The notes: a model not told the origin generated them from the letters alone. A DNA stretch of 64,000 bases from Halobacillus campisalis (GCF_030345335.1 NZ_JAPVRC010000003.1:1-64000); one strand, 5' to 3'. Counted from the stretch's first letter, positions 26,794 through 36,041 are shown. Made by a program: numbers and translations.

Positions 26794-28083
26794 TCAGAAC
26801 ATTTCAGGACTCAATATTTCAGGAAAGTACATCGCAACTCCTGGAATGAATGTAATTGCTAAAAGAACGACTAATACAATCGCTATATACGGAATAACCG
26901 CACCAAACGACCGTTCAATCGGCAGTTTGCCAATTTTAGCAGCTAATAGCAGACATAAACCATATGGCGGCGTCACTAGTCCGATAGCTAATGTCATAAT
27001 CGTTATGATTCCAAGAAGAACAGGATCGATTCCAAAGGTTTCAGCTATTGGAAGAATAACTGGAATGAACAAAATCATCGCAGGAATTGAATCCATGAAG
27101 GTCCCTACAAATAAGAAAAAGGCGATGACAATCAATAAGAAGACCCATCTACTATCGATGTTGGAAGCAAAAAATTGTTCAGCCCATGCAGACAACTGAT
27201 AGTAGCTCATCAATTCTCCCAGTGCATTAGCAGCGGCTAAGGCAAATAGGGATAGCGAACTCAATCCGAGTGTATCTCCTAATATCTTAGGAAAGTTTTT
27301 TAACTTCAACGTTTTATAGTAGAACATCCCAATGATAATTGTGTAAATTGATGCAAAAGCAGCAGCTTCTGTAGCTGTAAATATACCTGAAATAACTCCT
27401 CCAATTAAAATGACAGGGGTCATCAGGGCTGGAATGACATCAAGGAACTGCTTAATAAAATTGTTAAAAGATGCTCTTTGGTAGACAGGATAATTTCGTT
27501 TTTTGGCAAGGATATAAATCATAATCATCATTCCTGCTCCAATCAGCACACCGGGGATGATTCCCACTAAAAATAAAGCACCGACAGAGACATTAGTTAA
27601 ACCAGCAAATATAATCATAGGAATACTTGGCGGTATTATGACTCCAATTGTTGAAGAAGCTGCAGTAACACCCACTGCCGTCGCATTGTCATACCCTTGC
27701 TTTTTCATATTCGGGATAAGGATCTTTCCCACTCCTGCCGTATCGGCTTGTGATGCTCCCGAAATCCCTGCAAATAACATCGAAACAAGTATATTTGCGT
27801 GAGCTAGTCCTCCCTTTATGTGACCAACAATCGATAAGGCGAAATCGATCAGCTTTTGGGAAATCTGCCCGCTGTTCATTAAATTGGCAGCTAAAATGAA
27901 CAAAGGGACGGCAATCAATACAAAAGAATCAAGCCCATTAAGCATTTTCACCGGCATTAAAGCTTCAGGAGTGTAAGGGATGTTCATAAAGCCAAGAAGG
28001 GCGACAATTCCGATAACAAAAGCGATGGGAATTCCAATCACTAATAAGAGGACGAATAAACCGATTAATAGTAATCCGATCAT
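26794..28083 (-). CDS. TRAP transporter large permease (DctM type)
   Basis: The 429-residue product is a DctM-type large membrane subunit with about 12 helices. Family segments include GIPIAFVIG, FILAANLMNSGQIS, LFAGISGASQADTAGVGKILIP, GVIIPPSIPMII and IGLVTPPYGLCL. With the Q and P subunits it forms a sodium-driven TRAP importer, suited to a saline habitat. Its start overlaps the DctQ stop by 4 nt. The operon context indicates a sugar-acid substrate. Confidence 0.92.
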   Translation of the reverse strand: MIGLLLIGLFVLLLVIGIPIAFVIGIVALLGFMNIPYTPEALMPVKMLNGLDSFVLIAVPLFILAANLMNSGQISQKLIDFALSIVGHIKGGLAHANILVSMLFAGISGASQADTAGVGKILIPNMKKQGYDNATAVGVTAASSTIGVIIPPSIPMIIFAGLTNVSVGALFLVGIIPGVLIGAGMMIMIYILAKKRNYPVYQRASFNNFIKQFLDVIPALMTPVILIGGVISGIFTATEAAAFASIYTIIIGMFYYKTLKLKNFPKILGDTLGLSSLSLFALAAANALGELMSYYQLSAWAEQFFASNIDSRWVFLLIVIAFFLFVGTFMDSIPAMILFIPVILPIAETFGIDPVLLGIITIMTLAIGLVTPPYGLCLLLAAKIGKLPIERSFGAVIPYIAIVLVVLLAITFIPGVAMYFPEILSPEMF

Positions 28084-28559
28084 TGAACCGACTCCTCCCT
28101 CTTAAAAGTGGTGATATTGGTGACCATATGAGCAACTGTATAGATGACCATAGTCCCTGCCATAATCGGAATAGAAATCCATACATAACCCATCTTCATT
28201 TCAGGGATTGACTGCCACCTGAAATTCCAGAAACTATCGACTACAATCACCCCTAGTACAAACAGTGCAAAACAAAACAGCAAAAGGATTAAATCATTAA
28301 GGAGATAAAGAGACTTTTTCTTTTTTCCTTTCAGTTTGTTCAACAGAAGATCGAATTGGAAATGTTCTCTTCTGTTAAGCATGACGGCGGCCCCCATGAA
28401 AACCGACCAGATAAATGAATAAGTGGCCACTTCTTCCGTCCATATAGCCGATACTCCCATGTAACGGGTGATGACCTGAAAAACGATTGTTACGAAAAAC
28501 ACAACGAGAAACAGGATACCCAAAGTCAATTGTATTCGTTCAAGCATTTTGATAAACAT
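28080..28559 (-). CDS. TRAP transporter small permease (DctQ type)
   Basis: The 159-residue product has four hydrophobic helices and the DctQ-family segment YMGVSAIWTEEVATYSFIW (about 32-50), including the conserved W-x-EE. It partners the large permease encoded next, with a 4-nt overlap. It lies 40 nt downstream of the binding-protein gene. Confidence 0.9.
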   Translation of the reverse strand: MFIKMLERIQLTLGILFLVVFFVTIVFQVITRYMGVSAIWTEEVATYSFIWSVFMGAAVMLNRREHFQFDLLLNKLKGKKKKSLYLLNDLILLLFCFALFVLGVIVVDSFWNFRWQSIPEMKMGYVWISIPIMAGTMVIYTVAHMVTNITTFKREESVQ

Positions 28560-28599
28560 CTGTTCATCCCCTTTTTTAAGAGTCTAGCGAACCGTCTTC

Positions 28600-29625
28600 T
28601 TAATCTTTCAGTTCTCTAATCTCTTGTAATAATTCCGTGGCACTTTCACCGATGTCTTCAGCTGTGTGTTTATGTATCGGTTCAGCAAGATCTATGAACG
28701 GTTGACGGTCAATCTGATTTATTACAGCTCCATCGTCTAAAGCTTGCTGCTTATATTGTTCTTCCTGTTCCGTATCCACATTACGTTCTTCCTCAACTGC
28801 CGCTTCGGCAGCCCGCAACAGTATATCCTGCTGCTCTTTTGAATACTCGTCGAATTTGTTTCCGTTCGTCAGTAAAAATCGTGTCGTGTAGTCATGAGCC
28901 GTTTCAGTAATGTATTTCCCGTTTTTCGTTTTATGGTGGTTTTGCTGTACAAAGTAAGGATAGGAATTCTCTGATGAATCAACGACCCCTTGCTGCATTG
29001 CCTGGTATAACTCTCCCCATGCTACTGAGGTAGGGACAGCACCTGTCTCTTCCCAATAATCAGCGATGGCTCCTGAAGTCTGCGTCCGAAATTTCATTCC
29101 TTGAATGTCTTCCATCGACTCCAGCGGCTTTTTTCCATAATAATGACGTACGCCTGCACTCCAATAGCCAAGCATTTTAAAATCATTGTTAGACTTTTCA
29201 TTGATTGCCTGAGCCACTTGCTCTCCCACGTTTCCATCCACAGTTTTTTCCCAATGGTCATAATCTTCGAAAACGTAAGGCATCGCAAAAAGGTCTATTT
29301 CTCTTATTCCTGTTTGTGCCATGAATCCAGGTGAAACAAGAACGACGTCGGCTCCTCCTAGTTTCAGCTTTTCTACCAGCTCGGATTCACTGGTTCCTAA
29401 AGTACCGGCATGGACTTCCACCTCAATTTTCCCGTCTGATTCTTTTTCTGCAACTCTCTTGAATTCTTCCATACCGTACTGATACGGACTCTCTGGAGAT
29501 GTTTGGTTATGGGCAGCAATGACTTTAATTTTACCGTCATCATTCTCGCCATTTGCCTGCGTGCATCCTGTTAGAATCAGAAGCGTGAAAACTATTAAAG
29601 ATAATGAGCATACTAGATTTCTCAT
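28600..29625 (-). CDS. TRAP transporter substrate-binding lipoprotein (DctP type)
   Basis: The 341-residue product has a lipoprotein signal ending in LILTGC (Cys about 21). Segments of the DctP family include GMEEFKRVAEKESDGKIEV, GGADVVLVSPGF, MKFRTQTSGAIADYWEETGA (with the conserved Arg that binds the carboxylate) and SENSYPYFVQQN. That arginine and the operon point to an acidic sugar as ligand. A cre-like site lies just upstream at 29656-29669. Confidence 0.9.
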   Translation of the reverse strand: MRNLVCSLSLIVFTLLILTGCTQANGENDDGKIKVIAAHNQTSPESPYQYGMEEFKRVAEKESDGKIEVEVHAGTLGTSESELVEKLKLGGADVVLVSPGFMAQTGIREIDLFAMPYVFEDYDHWEKTVDGNVGEQVAQAINEKSNNDFKMLGYWSAGVRHYYGKKPLESMEDIQGMKFRTQTSGAIADYWEETGAVPTSVAWGELYQAMQQGVVDSSENSYPYFVQQNHHKTKNGKYITETAHDYTTRFLLTNGNKFDEYSKEQQDILLRAAEAAVEEERNVDTEQEEQYKQQALDDGAVINQIDRQPFIDLAEPIHKHTAEDIGESATELLQEIRELKD

Positions 29626-29655
29626 AGGTCATTCCCTCCTTATTCGGGGCATTAT

Positions 29656-29669
29656 TGAACGCGCTTACA
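29656..29669. promoter_or_regulatory. cre-like site upstream of the TRAP genes
   Basis: TGAACGCGCTTACA fits the cre consensus TGWNANCGNTNWCA at all but one fixed position. It lies in the short gap between the KDPG-aldolase gene and dctP, which suggests that TRAP expression has its own catabolite control inside the operon. Confidence 0.55.
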
Positions 29670-29683
29670 TTAAATTGAAAAAA

Positions 29684-30313
29684 TTAAAGAGCAGAAGCGT
29701 TTTCGGTGTATTTTTTGGCGGTCTCCGTCAACTGTCTATAATCTTCTTCCGTATGAAGCTTAGACGCGGATACTAGCTGGCTTCCTATTCCCACCGTTTT
29801 TACTCCCGCTTTAAAATATCCTGCCATATTATCGATATGAATGCCCCCAGTAGCCATAATTGGAATGTGGGGCAGCGGACCTAGAACATTTTTTATATAA
29901 TCAGGGCCCATGGTGCCCGCAGGAAATACTTTGATCATATCTGCTCCTGATTCAAACGCTTTCAAAATTTCCGTAGGAGTCAAGGCTCCTGAAATACAAG
30001 GAATTCCGTAGCGGTTTGCCATACGGATCGTTTGTTCATTGACTGTTGGAGAAACAATGAACTGAGCTCCAGCCATAATGACAGCCCTTGCTGTTTCAGC
30101 ATCTAATACTGTCCCCGCTCCAATCAGCAGGCCATCATGATTTTCCCTTGCTTCTTTGATTAAGTTCTCAACGTCTGGAGTTTCTGCGGTTATTTCTATA
30201 GCTGTAATCCCTCCATCATAGAGGGAGCTTAATATCTGGTTAATGTTTTCGAAACTTGCTTTTCGGATAACTGGAATAATTTTCGCTTGTTGTAAGGCTT
30301 GCATCTCGTCCAC
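29684..30313 (-). CDS. eda: KDPG/KHG aldolase (Eda family)
   Basis: The 209-residue product is a class I aldolase of the KDPG family. It shows the Glu in ITAIEITAETP, the strand IGAGTVLDAETA, FIVSPT, and the Schiff-base lysine in MIKVFPAGTMGPDYIK (about 130-145). It splits 2-keto-3-deoxy-6-phosphogluconate into pyruvate and glyceraldehyde 3-phosphate. Together with the KDG kinase two genes upstream it completes KDG breakdown. Confidence 0.9.
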   Translation of the reverse strand: MDEMQALQQAKIIPVIRKASFENINQILSSLYDGGITAIEITAETPDVENLIKEARENHDGLLIGAGTVLDAETARAVIMAGAQFIVSPTVNEQTIRMANRYGIPCISGALTPTEILKAFESGADMIKVFPAGTMGPDYIKNVLGPLPHIPIMATGGIHIDNMAGYFKAGVKTVGIGSQLVSASKLHTEEDYRQLTETAKKYTENASAL

Positions 30314-30315
30314 CC

Positions 30316-30870
30316 CTATTCAAGATTTGCATGACGGCCAGTCATTTCTTCATTGGTCGTTTTTTGTGATTGATTGACAGTATATATAATGATGGCATCT
30401 AAAAGTAAATGCAGAGACTGATCGAATTGGTTTCCCAGCGGCTGGATCGTATCTGGTTCTTCTGGCAGCCGCTTCTTCGTCGCAGCTGGAATGGTCAGTA
30501 CGCTGTGACTGGATGCAGCTAATCTCGATGAAGCATTGGTCGTAACGGCCGTAACGGCCGCTCCTTGCTCTCTGGCTTTTTCAGAATAATTACATATGGA
30601 TTCAGTAGAACCTGAGCCGGAAATAGCAAGTAAAAGGTCACCTTTGTCTATACTTGGTGTAATTGTCTCTCCCGTTACATATACGTCGTACCCCGCGTGC
30701 ATCAGTCTCATAGCAAACGCTTTGCCCATAAGGCCGGAGCGTCCTTCTCCTGTTACAAAAATACGTTTTGCCGTCTCGATCGCCTTAGAAAGCTGAATCG
30801 CTTGTTCTTCATCTGTATTGGCCAGTACCTGACTTATCTCATGTGCAACGGTGTGTATTGTATGTTTCAT
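30316..30870 (-). CDS. hxlB: 6-phospho-3-hexuloisomerase-like SIS protein
   Basis: The product (184 residues) is a single SIS domain of the HxlB/PHI type: VTGEGRSGLMGKAFAMRLMH, GETITPSIDKGDLLLAISGS and LPEEPDTIQPLGNQFDQSLH, a PHI-family C-terminal signature. The ATG at 30870 is chosen because AAGGAGG lies about 12 nt upstream inside hxlA; the gene overlaps hxlA by 32 nt. PHI normally turns 3-hexulose 6-phosphate into fructose 6-phosphate in the ribulose-monophosphate pathway. Its partner is encoded just upstream. The role in a KDG operon is unclear. Confidence 0.85.
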   Translation of the reverse strand: MKHTIHTVAHEISQVLANTDEEQAIQLSKAIETAKRIFVTGEGRSGLMGKAFAMRLMHAGYDVYVTGETITPSIDKGDLLLAISGSGSTESICNYSEKAREQGAAVTAVTTNASSRLAASSHSVLTIPAATKKRLPEEPDTIQPLGNQFDQSLHLLLDAIIIYTVNQSQKTTNEEMTGRHANLE

Positions 30871-31489
30871 AATGTTTAATAGCCTCCTTGATCTGTTTTG
30901 CTGCTTTCTTGCGATCTTTCTGCTTTGTAATCGCCCCTCCGACAATTAAAGTGTCAGGACGATGTGGCAGGACATCCGGAAGAGAGTGAAGGTTGATTCC
31001 CCCAGCAACAGCAACTTCCATAGACGAGTTTTTGACTAGGTCGAATAAAGATTGATCCATGCTTCCACTCTTCTGCATATCCTTACCAAAATGAAGACTG
31101 ACCAGGTCGACACCTAATCGCTCCAATTCATGAATCCTTTCTTGCTCCGTCACCCCGAGCAGATCCACCATGACACGCGTGTTATATTCACGGGAGACAT
31201 CTACCATATCTGTAATCGTCTGATCGGCTGAGTAAGCCATGACTGTTGTAATATCCGCACCTGCTTTAAAAGCCTGAACAGCTTCATGCTCACCTGCGTC
31301 ACATGTCTTCATATCAGCGACTATTACGGCATCAGGATATCGACTTCGTATGTTACGTACAATATCCATTCCATATTCTTTGATAACTCCTGTTCCCACT
31401 TCGATCCAATCAACTGCCTCAATGGTATCTTCCAGTATTTCTCTACATTCATTGTCGGTTAATCGATCCAATGCTAATTGAAGCTTCAC
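30839..31489 (-). CDS. hxlA: 3-hexulose-6-phosphate synthase-like decarboxylase/aldolase
   Basis: The 216-residue product belongs to the orotidine-5-phosphate-decarboxylase superfamily branch that holds hexulose-phosphate synthase and 3-keto-L-gulonate-6-phosphate decarboxylase. It shows LQLALDRL (3-10), WIEVGTGVI, the metal-site motif ADMKTCDAGEHEA (about 58-70) and VAGGINLHSLP near 160. HPS condenses formaldehyde with ribulose 5-phosphate; related enzymes decarboxylate sugar-acid phosphates. The operon handles a sugar acid, so either activity is possible. Confidence 0.8.
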   Translation of the reverse strand: MKLQLALDRLTDNECREILEDTIEAVDWIEVGTGVIKEYGMDIVRNIRSRYPDAVIVADMKTCDAGEHEAVQAFKAGADITTVMAYSADQTITDMVDVSREYNTRVMVDLLGVTEQERIHELERLGVDLVSLHFGKDMQKSGSMDQSLFDLVKNSSMEVAVAGGINLHSLPDVLPHRPDTLIVGGAITKQKDRKKAAKQIKEAIKHYETYNTHRCT

Positions 31490-31493
31490 TATA

Positions 31494-32450
31494 TCACCTC
31501 TCTACCCATTCTTTTTCGCCGAGTTTAACGAGCACGTCTTCCAACTCTGGCAATCCCTCGTTATCTCCGTAAACACTGACAACCATTGATCCCACCGTAT
31601 TGGCGAACCTAAGCGTGCGTTTAAGAGTCCACTCTTGCAGCATTCCGTAAACAAAACCAGCGTCAAACCCATCTCCAGCTCCTACGGTATCTACTACTTT
31701 ACTTGGCGGGACCGGTGGGCCTTTGAGAAGTTCACCATTGCGATAGGCTATCGCACCTTCCGCTCCCTTCTTTAGTACGACTGTCGAAATGCCAAACTCT
31801 TCACTAATTCTCTCAAGATCAGCAGAATCCTTAGTATTAAAAATCAACTCAGCTTCTTCGTCACCCGTTAATAAAACATCTGCCAGCGGCAATAATTCCT
31901 TTATCCCTAGTTGCGCTTCTTCTTTCGTCCATAGCTTCAGACGGATATTAGGGTCAAGTGAGATTTGTGCGCCATGTTGTTTAGCGATTATAGCCGCTTT
32001 TTTTAATAATGGAATGTTTTTAGCAGGATCAATCGCTGCAAAAACCCCGCTTATATGAAGTATCCTGCAGTTTTTCAGTGCCTCTTCATTTAATGTATCT
32101 TCAGTCAAAAACTGAGTAGGCGAATTATCGCGGTAATAAAAAGTGCTTCCACTTCCATCTTCCCTAATCTCTTTGAAATTCATGGAGGTAGGATAGCCTT
32201 CAAGCAACTTCACATTCGAAACATCAATACCTTCTCCTCTGGCAAAATTACGTATGAATTTCCCGAACTCATCATGTCCAAGGCGACTGATCCATCCTGT
32301 GTCCAATCCAAGCCTTGCACAACCTATAGCAAAATTGAACTCCGCACCTCCTGCTTTTCGTTCAAATGATGAAGCATAGCGCATAGGCCCATGATGTGAT
32401 GGATTAAAAGTGATCATCGCATCTCCTATCGTAAGAACATCGTGACTCAT
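31494..32450 (-). CDS. kdgK: 2-keto-3-deoxygluconate kinase (PfkB family)
   Basis: The 318-residue product is a PfkB-type carbohydrate kinase. It shows the N-terminal GDAMITFNP, the di-glycine segment KAGGAEFNFAIGCARLG (about 32-48) and the catalytic anion hole VDTVGAGDGFDAGFVYG (about 249-265). The N-terminal pattern and its place next to KDPG aldolase support KDG as substrate. It overlaps the LacI-type regulator gene by 4 nt. Confidence 0.85.
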   Translation of the reverse strand: MSHDVLTIGDAMITFNPSHHGPMRYASSFERKAGGAEFNFAIGCARLGLDTGWISRLGHDEFGKFIRNFARGEGIDVSNVKLLEGYPTSMNFKEIREDGSGSTFYYRDNSPTQFLTEDTLNEEALKNCRILHISGVFAAIDPAKNIPLLKKAAIIAKQHGAQISLDPNIRLKLWTKEEAQLGIKELLPLADVLLTGDEEAELIFNTKDSADLERISEEFGISTVVLKKGAEGAIAYRNGELLKGPPVPPSKVVDTVGAGDGFDAGFVYGMLQEWTLKRTLRFANTVGSMVVSVYGDNEGLPELEDVLVKLGEKEWVER

Positions 32451-33475
32451 GACTGAACTCCTCCTTTATCTGCTACAGACTCTCGAATCTTCAATTCAGG
32501 TTCGAAGCGATCGTCCGGCAGATTATCAGCTGGCTGCTTTTTATTTATTTTGTTTAACAAGACTTGAGCCGCAGTGGTACCCATTTGAAACGTCGGCTGA
32601 GCGATGGTTGTCAGCGGTGGATTGTAAAAGCTTGCGTACGGTACGTCATCAATTCCGATAATCGATAAGTCTCTTGGTATATTTAAATCTTTCTGTTTTA
32701 CAAATTGAAGAATTTCTTTTAAAACGAGATCATTCCCTGCCAGGATAGCTTCTGGTGGTTCATCGAGCTTCCACATGTCTTCGAGCGTTCCGTTCACTTG
32801 GTCAGGCTCGACGCTTTTCATATAATCTTCAGAAACTGGAAGTTTGTGTGAGTGAAGAGCCTTCTTGAACCCTTCCATTCTTTCAACACGTGGTGATACA
32901 TTTTCCGTCGTTGAAGCAGTAATCATAGCTAACCGGCGATGACCATTGTTTATTAAATGATTCACTGCGAGTCCCGATGCTTTTTCATTGTTCAACATGA
33001 CCGAGGATACCGGAATTTCCGCGACCGGTCTGTCCATAAATACAAGGGGATATTTTTCATCTAGCATTTTTCTGTAAAGCTCCCGGTTATTGCCGGTAGG
33101 AAAGATAATTAGTCCATCCACTTGTTTCGCTCTCAACATTTCGATATATTTTTTTTCTTTCGCCGGATCATCGTCTGCATTACAAATGATCGTATGAAAA
33201 TCTTCCATGTTACAGGCATCTTCGATAGCACGGCTCACCTCTGTAGAAAATGTGTGGAGAATGTTCGCTACGATAACGCCAATCGTTTTAGTCGATTTTT
33301 GTTTTAGACTTCGTGCGACAATGTTCGGCTGATACCCCAGCTCCTCAATTGCCTGGGCTATTCTAATTTTCGTTTTTTCACCCATATAGTCATAACGTTT
33401 ATTTAAATATTGAGATACAGTACTCTTTGATACATTCGCTTGATTCGCTACGTCTGCCATTGTTACTGTCTTCAT
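32447..33475 (-). CDS. kdgR: LacI-family regulator of the sugar-acid operon (KdgR-like)
   Basis: The 342-residue product has a LacI-type HTH at residues 3-25 (TMADVANQANVSKSTVSQYL), the hinge helix PNIVARSLKQKST and a periplasmic-binding-protein-like effector domain (about 62-330). It is the first gene of the operon, and two palindromic sites lie directly upstream, which fits autoregulation. The effector is probably a pathway intermediate such as KDG or its phosphate (inference). Confidence 0.88.
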   Translation of the reverse strand: MKTVTMADVANQANVSKSTVSQYLNKRYDYMGEKTKIRIAQAIEELGYQPNIVARSLKQKSTKTIGVIVANILHTFSTEVSRAIEDACNMEDFHTIICNADDDPAKEKKYIEMLRAKQVDGLIIFPTGNNRELYRKMLDEKYPLVFMDRPVAEIPVSSVMLNNEKASGLAVNHLINNGHRRLAMITASTTENVSPRVERMEGFKKALHSHKLPVSEDYMKSVEPDQVNGTLEDMWKLDEPPEAILAGNDLVLKEILQFVKQKDLNIPRDLSIIGIDDVPYASFYNPPLTTIAQPTFQMGTTAAQVLLNKINKKQPADNLPDDRFEPELKIRESVADKGGVQS

Positions 33476-33508
33476 TTCAACAACCCCGTATCCATCAATT
33501 TAAAAATT

Positions 33509-33567
33509 ACTAAATCGGTTTAGTAAATCGATTTAGTTCAGTATAAGATGAATGTAAGCGTTTTACA
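33509..33567 (-). promoter_or_regulatory. Tandem LacI-type operators and cre-like site
   Basis: Two near-identical palindromes lie in tandem: ACTAAATCGGTTTAGT (33509-33524) and AGTAAATCGATTTAGT (33522-33537), with the perfect core TAAATCGATTTA. A central CG in a palindrome is typical of LacI-family operators. The palindrome TGTAAGCGTTTTACA (33553-33567) is cre-like but 15 bases long rather than 14, so it is a weaker call. Together they suggest local control by the KdgR-like protein plus catabolite control. Confidence 0.65.
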
Positions 33568-33730
33568 ACCCCTTTTAATAAAAAACTATAGCTAACTGTA
33601 GTAGTGATTTTCATATGAGTATGATTCAATTCGATAGGATTGCTGAAGGCTCGGCTTAAGACTCTCTGCTGATTCGACATCGTAATAAATTGACGGTGGA
33701 AAGGTAAAAGGCTCTCATATACCAAAGACG

Positions 33731-33900
33731 GTTTCGTTTCTCCCTTCATGATATTGGGGTCTTGGAAATGGTGAGACTCCTGCGGGAATGGATGGACTGG
33801 CTAGACCCCGCAGAGCGTTAGCTCGAGGAGGCTGGCCGTCATCCCCGCGGAAAGCGATCCATTTCCAAGACCCCATTTCCACAAACAAAAATAACGAAAC
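33731..33900. repeat. Palindromic intergenic repeat, GGGGTCTTGG arm subtype
   Basis: Perfect 16-bp inner arms (GGGGTCTTGGAAATGG, 33756-33771, with 33859-33874) and outer arms GTTTCGTT/AACGAAAC (33731 and 33893) enclose the core. Here the inner stem is GCGGG/CCCGC rather than the GTGGG/CCCAC of other copies, a paired change. No gene lies between 33475 and 34014. Confidence 0.85.
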
Positions 33901-34013
33901 GAGGTTATAGATAAAAGATTTAATAAAATTCGATATACTAATAAATCCAGATCGTTCCTGCCATTCGGCATGCTATGTTAAAATAAATGCATTCTATTAT
34001 GAGGAGAGTCATC

Positions 34014-34436
34014 ATGGAGAAAACATTAGATCATATCGGAGTTGCTGTCCGGCAATTAGATGAAACGATCAACTTTTATGAAAATATATTAGGTGCGACT
34101 ATGATAGACCGTTACCGCAGTGAAGCCCCAGGTGTAGAAAGTGAAATAGCCATTATGGATATTCACGGGGACCGTACCGAATTACTATGCCCTACAAATA
34201 ATACAACCTCCCCTATCGCACGCTTTATTAAGCAAAAAGGGAAAGGTGTCCATCATATCGCTTATCGGGTAGATGATCTTGAAGATGCATTGCAGGAGTT
34301 AAAAGATGAAGGAATCCGAGTTATGGAGGATACTCGTCGTACGAACAAGCACGGAAGACGTTTAATTTATCTGAACCCCGCAGATACCGAGGGTACAATT
34401 ATAGAATACTGTGATTATCCAAATGACCAGGAGTGA
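34014..34436 (+). CDS. VOC-family protein, methylmalonyl-CoA epimerase-like
   Basis: The 140-residue product shows the vicinal-oxygen-chelate repeat: LDHIGVAVRQLDETINFYEN at the N-terminus with the first metal histidine (residue 6), KGVHHIAYRVDDLEDALQEL in the middle and YLNPADTEGTIIEYC at the end with the metal glutamate. This spacing matches methylmalonyl-CoA epimerase. No mutase or propionyl-CoA gene is nearby, so the epimerase role is tentative. The ATG at 34014 follows GAGGAG by 7 nt. Confidence 0.75.
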   Translation: MEKTLDHIGVAVRQLDETINFYENILGATMIDRYRSEAPGVESEIAIMDIHGDRTELLCPTNNTTSPIARFIKQKGKGVHHIAYRVDDLEDALQELKDEGIRVMEDTRRTNKHGRRLIYLNPADTEGTIIEYCDYPNDQE

Positions 34437-34459
34437 TGACTACTTCTGGTTATTTTTTT
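34426..34459 (+). terminator. Terminator overlapping the VOC gene stop codon
   Basis: ACCAGGAGT pairs with ACTTCTGGT (one G-T pair), followed by TATTTTTTT. The 5' arm lies in the last codons of the gene. Confidence 0.7.
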
Positions 34460-34529
34460 ATTACATGCATACAAAAGGTCCTCTTCACTCAAGCTAATGA
34501 AGTAAATGAGCAACGGAAGAGGTGGCCAA

Positions 34530-35942
34530 ATGGACTGGTTGTCAGTAATCCCTTTTATAGTCGTTATCATAGCTGCAATCTGGACGAAACAGGTTATTCC
34601 CAGTTTGTTATTCGGGGTCGTAGTAGCTGGTTACTTAGTAGAACCACACTGGCTGAGCGGGATGATCAAAACCTTACAATTTATCATGGAAGGGCTGTCC
34701 GATGAGAGTAATTTGAAAATCATCATCTTCCTGTACGCCTTCTCTGCTTTAATCGGCTTAATTCGTATGTCAGGCGGCATTAAAGGCTTTGTTAAAGCAG
34801 CGACGGAAAGGATCCAAAATAAAAAAGGCGCTTTTATACTCACCTGGATTTCATCCGTGGGTACATTTGCTGCACCAAGCTTTCGGATCGTCACGATCGG
34901 ACCTGTTATGAAAGCGATGCGTAAAAAAATTCCGATGGCCAAGCAGGAGCTTGCATTTGTCATAGAAACGACAGCTACTCCTTTGGTCGTTATCATACCT
35001 GTGGCTACAGCCTTTGTCGGTTATATGACTTCCGTAATCGATCTTTCCTTGCATCAGGCTGATGCTTCTGGTGATGCATATACCCTTTTCCTTCAGAGTA
35101 TCCCCTTCAACTTTTTTGCATTCGCCATGCTGATCCTCGGATTTTATCTGAGCTTCTTTCATAGCAGTAAAAAAAGAGCGAATGATAAAGAAAAAACACC
35201 TGAAGAAAAGGAAGAAGAGGAAGATGATAAGTGGGAAGACTGCCACCCCGCAGTTATGAAAGATTTACCCGCAAAACCTTGGAATTTAATTGCACCTCTG
35301 ATCAGTGTCATTGCTTTGACTTTTCTCTTTATGTATTTCATTGGTGTAGATAACGGAAAATCAGGATTTGGAGCGTTAATCAATGATGGAGTGCTTGATG
35401 CTATGGTTCTGGCTGTCGTCGTAACCATCGTTTGGTTTGTCGTCTTTTTAAAGTTCAAAAAAGAGCATCTTAAACGTATGATGGATGGGTTGATTGACGG
35501 CGGAAACGATATGATGAACGTCATCATTCTTCTGGCTATGGTATGGGGGCTGAGTAAAGGAACGGAAGCTCTAGAGTTTGCTGAGACGATTTCAGAATCA
35601 TTCAACTGGATTCCAGAAAATTATGTAGCTGTCGTAGTTTTCATCCTTGGATGCGGATTGTCTTATTTTATCGGATCGGCTTGGGGTACTTGGGGGATTC
35701 TTATGCCTGTGGCCCTATCCATTGCGGTAACTGCCGGGACTTCCCTTCCCATAGTTATAGGCGCGGTATTTGCCAGTGGTACGTTCGGTGCTTTTTCTTC
35801 TCCGCTTAGCGATGATACGAATACGTCTGCCGGTATTTTAAACTTGAATACTATTGAGTATGCTAAATTCAAGCTTAAGCCGGCTTTGATTGCAGCCGGA
35901 GTAGCGGCTGCCGGGTATTTAGGCTTATCCTTTTTTATGTAG
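34530..35942 (+). CDS. Na+/H+ antiporter, NhaC family
   Basis: The product (470 residues from this start) has about 11-12 hydrophobic helices. NhaC-family segments include IGSAWGTWGILMPVALSIAV and FGAFSSPLSDDTNTSAG, the latter like the family's SP-x-SD-x-T motif. A charged cytoplasmic loop rich in E, D and K is at about 205-240. The start at 34530 is taken because GGAAGAGG lies upstream at a usable distance; the ATG at 34506 has no such site. Some NhaC-family members exchange organic substrates rather than Na+/H+, so the substrate is likely but not certain. It fits life in salt. Confidence 0.85.
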   Translation: MDWLSVIPFIVVIIAAIWTKQVIPSLLFGVVVAGYLVEPHWLSGMIKTLQFIMEGLSDESNLKIIIFLYAFSALIGLIRMSGGIKGFVKAATERIQNKKGAFILTWISSVGTFAAPSFRIVTIGPVMKAMRKKIPMAKQELAFVIETTATPLVVIIPVATAFVGYMTSVIDLSLHQADASGDAYTLFLQSIPFNFFAFAMLILGFYLSFFHSSKKRANDKEKTPEEKEEEEDDKWEDCHPAVMKDLPAKPWNLIAPLISVIALTFLFMYFIGVDNGKSGFGALINDGVLDAMVLAVVVTIVWFVVFLKFKKEHLKRMMDGLIDGGNDMMNVIILLAMVWGLSKGTEALEFAETISESFNWIPENYVAVVVFILGCGLSYFIGSAWGTWGILMPVALSIAVTAGTSLPIVIGAVFASGTFGAFSSPLSDDTNTSAGILNLNTIEYAKFKLKPALIAAGVAAAGYLGLSFFM

Positions 35943-36041
35943 GCTGACTAAGTAAAACTCGTTTGTAGTACAAAAACATTAAATCTAATTTTTCGTAGGG
36001 GGGCCCTTATTTTGAGGATTCAGTTTCGATATATTCGGACA

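Noticed and set aside
33510-33749. Open frame of 79 codons upstream of the LacI-type regulator gene.
   Set aside because: It covers the operator, promoter and repeat arm of the regulator gene and shows no protein-like composition; the DNA there is better explained as regulatory.
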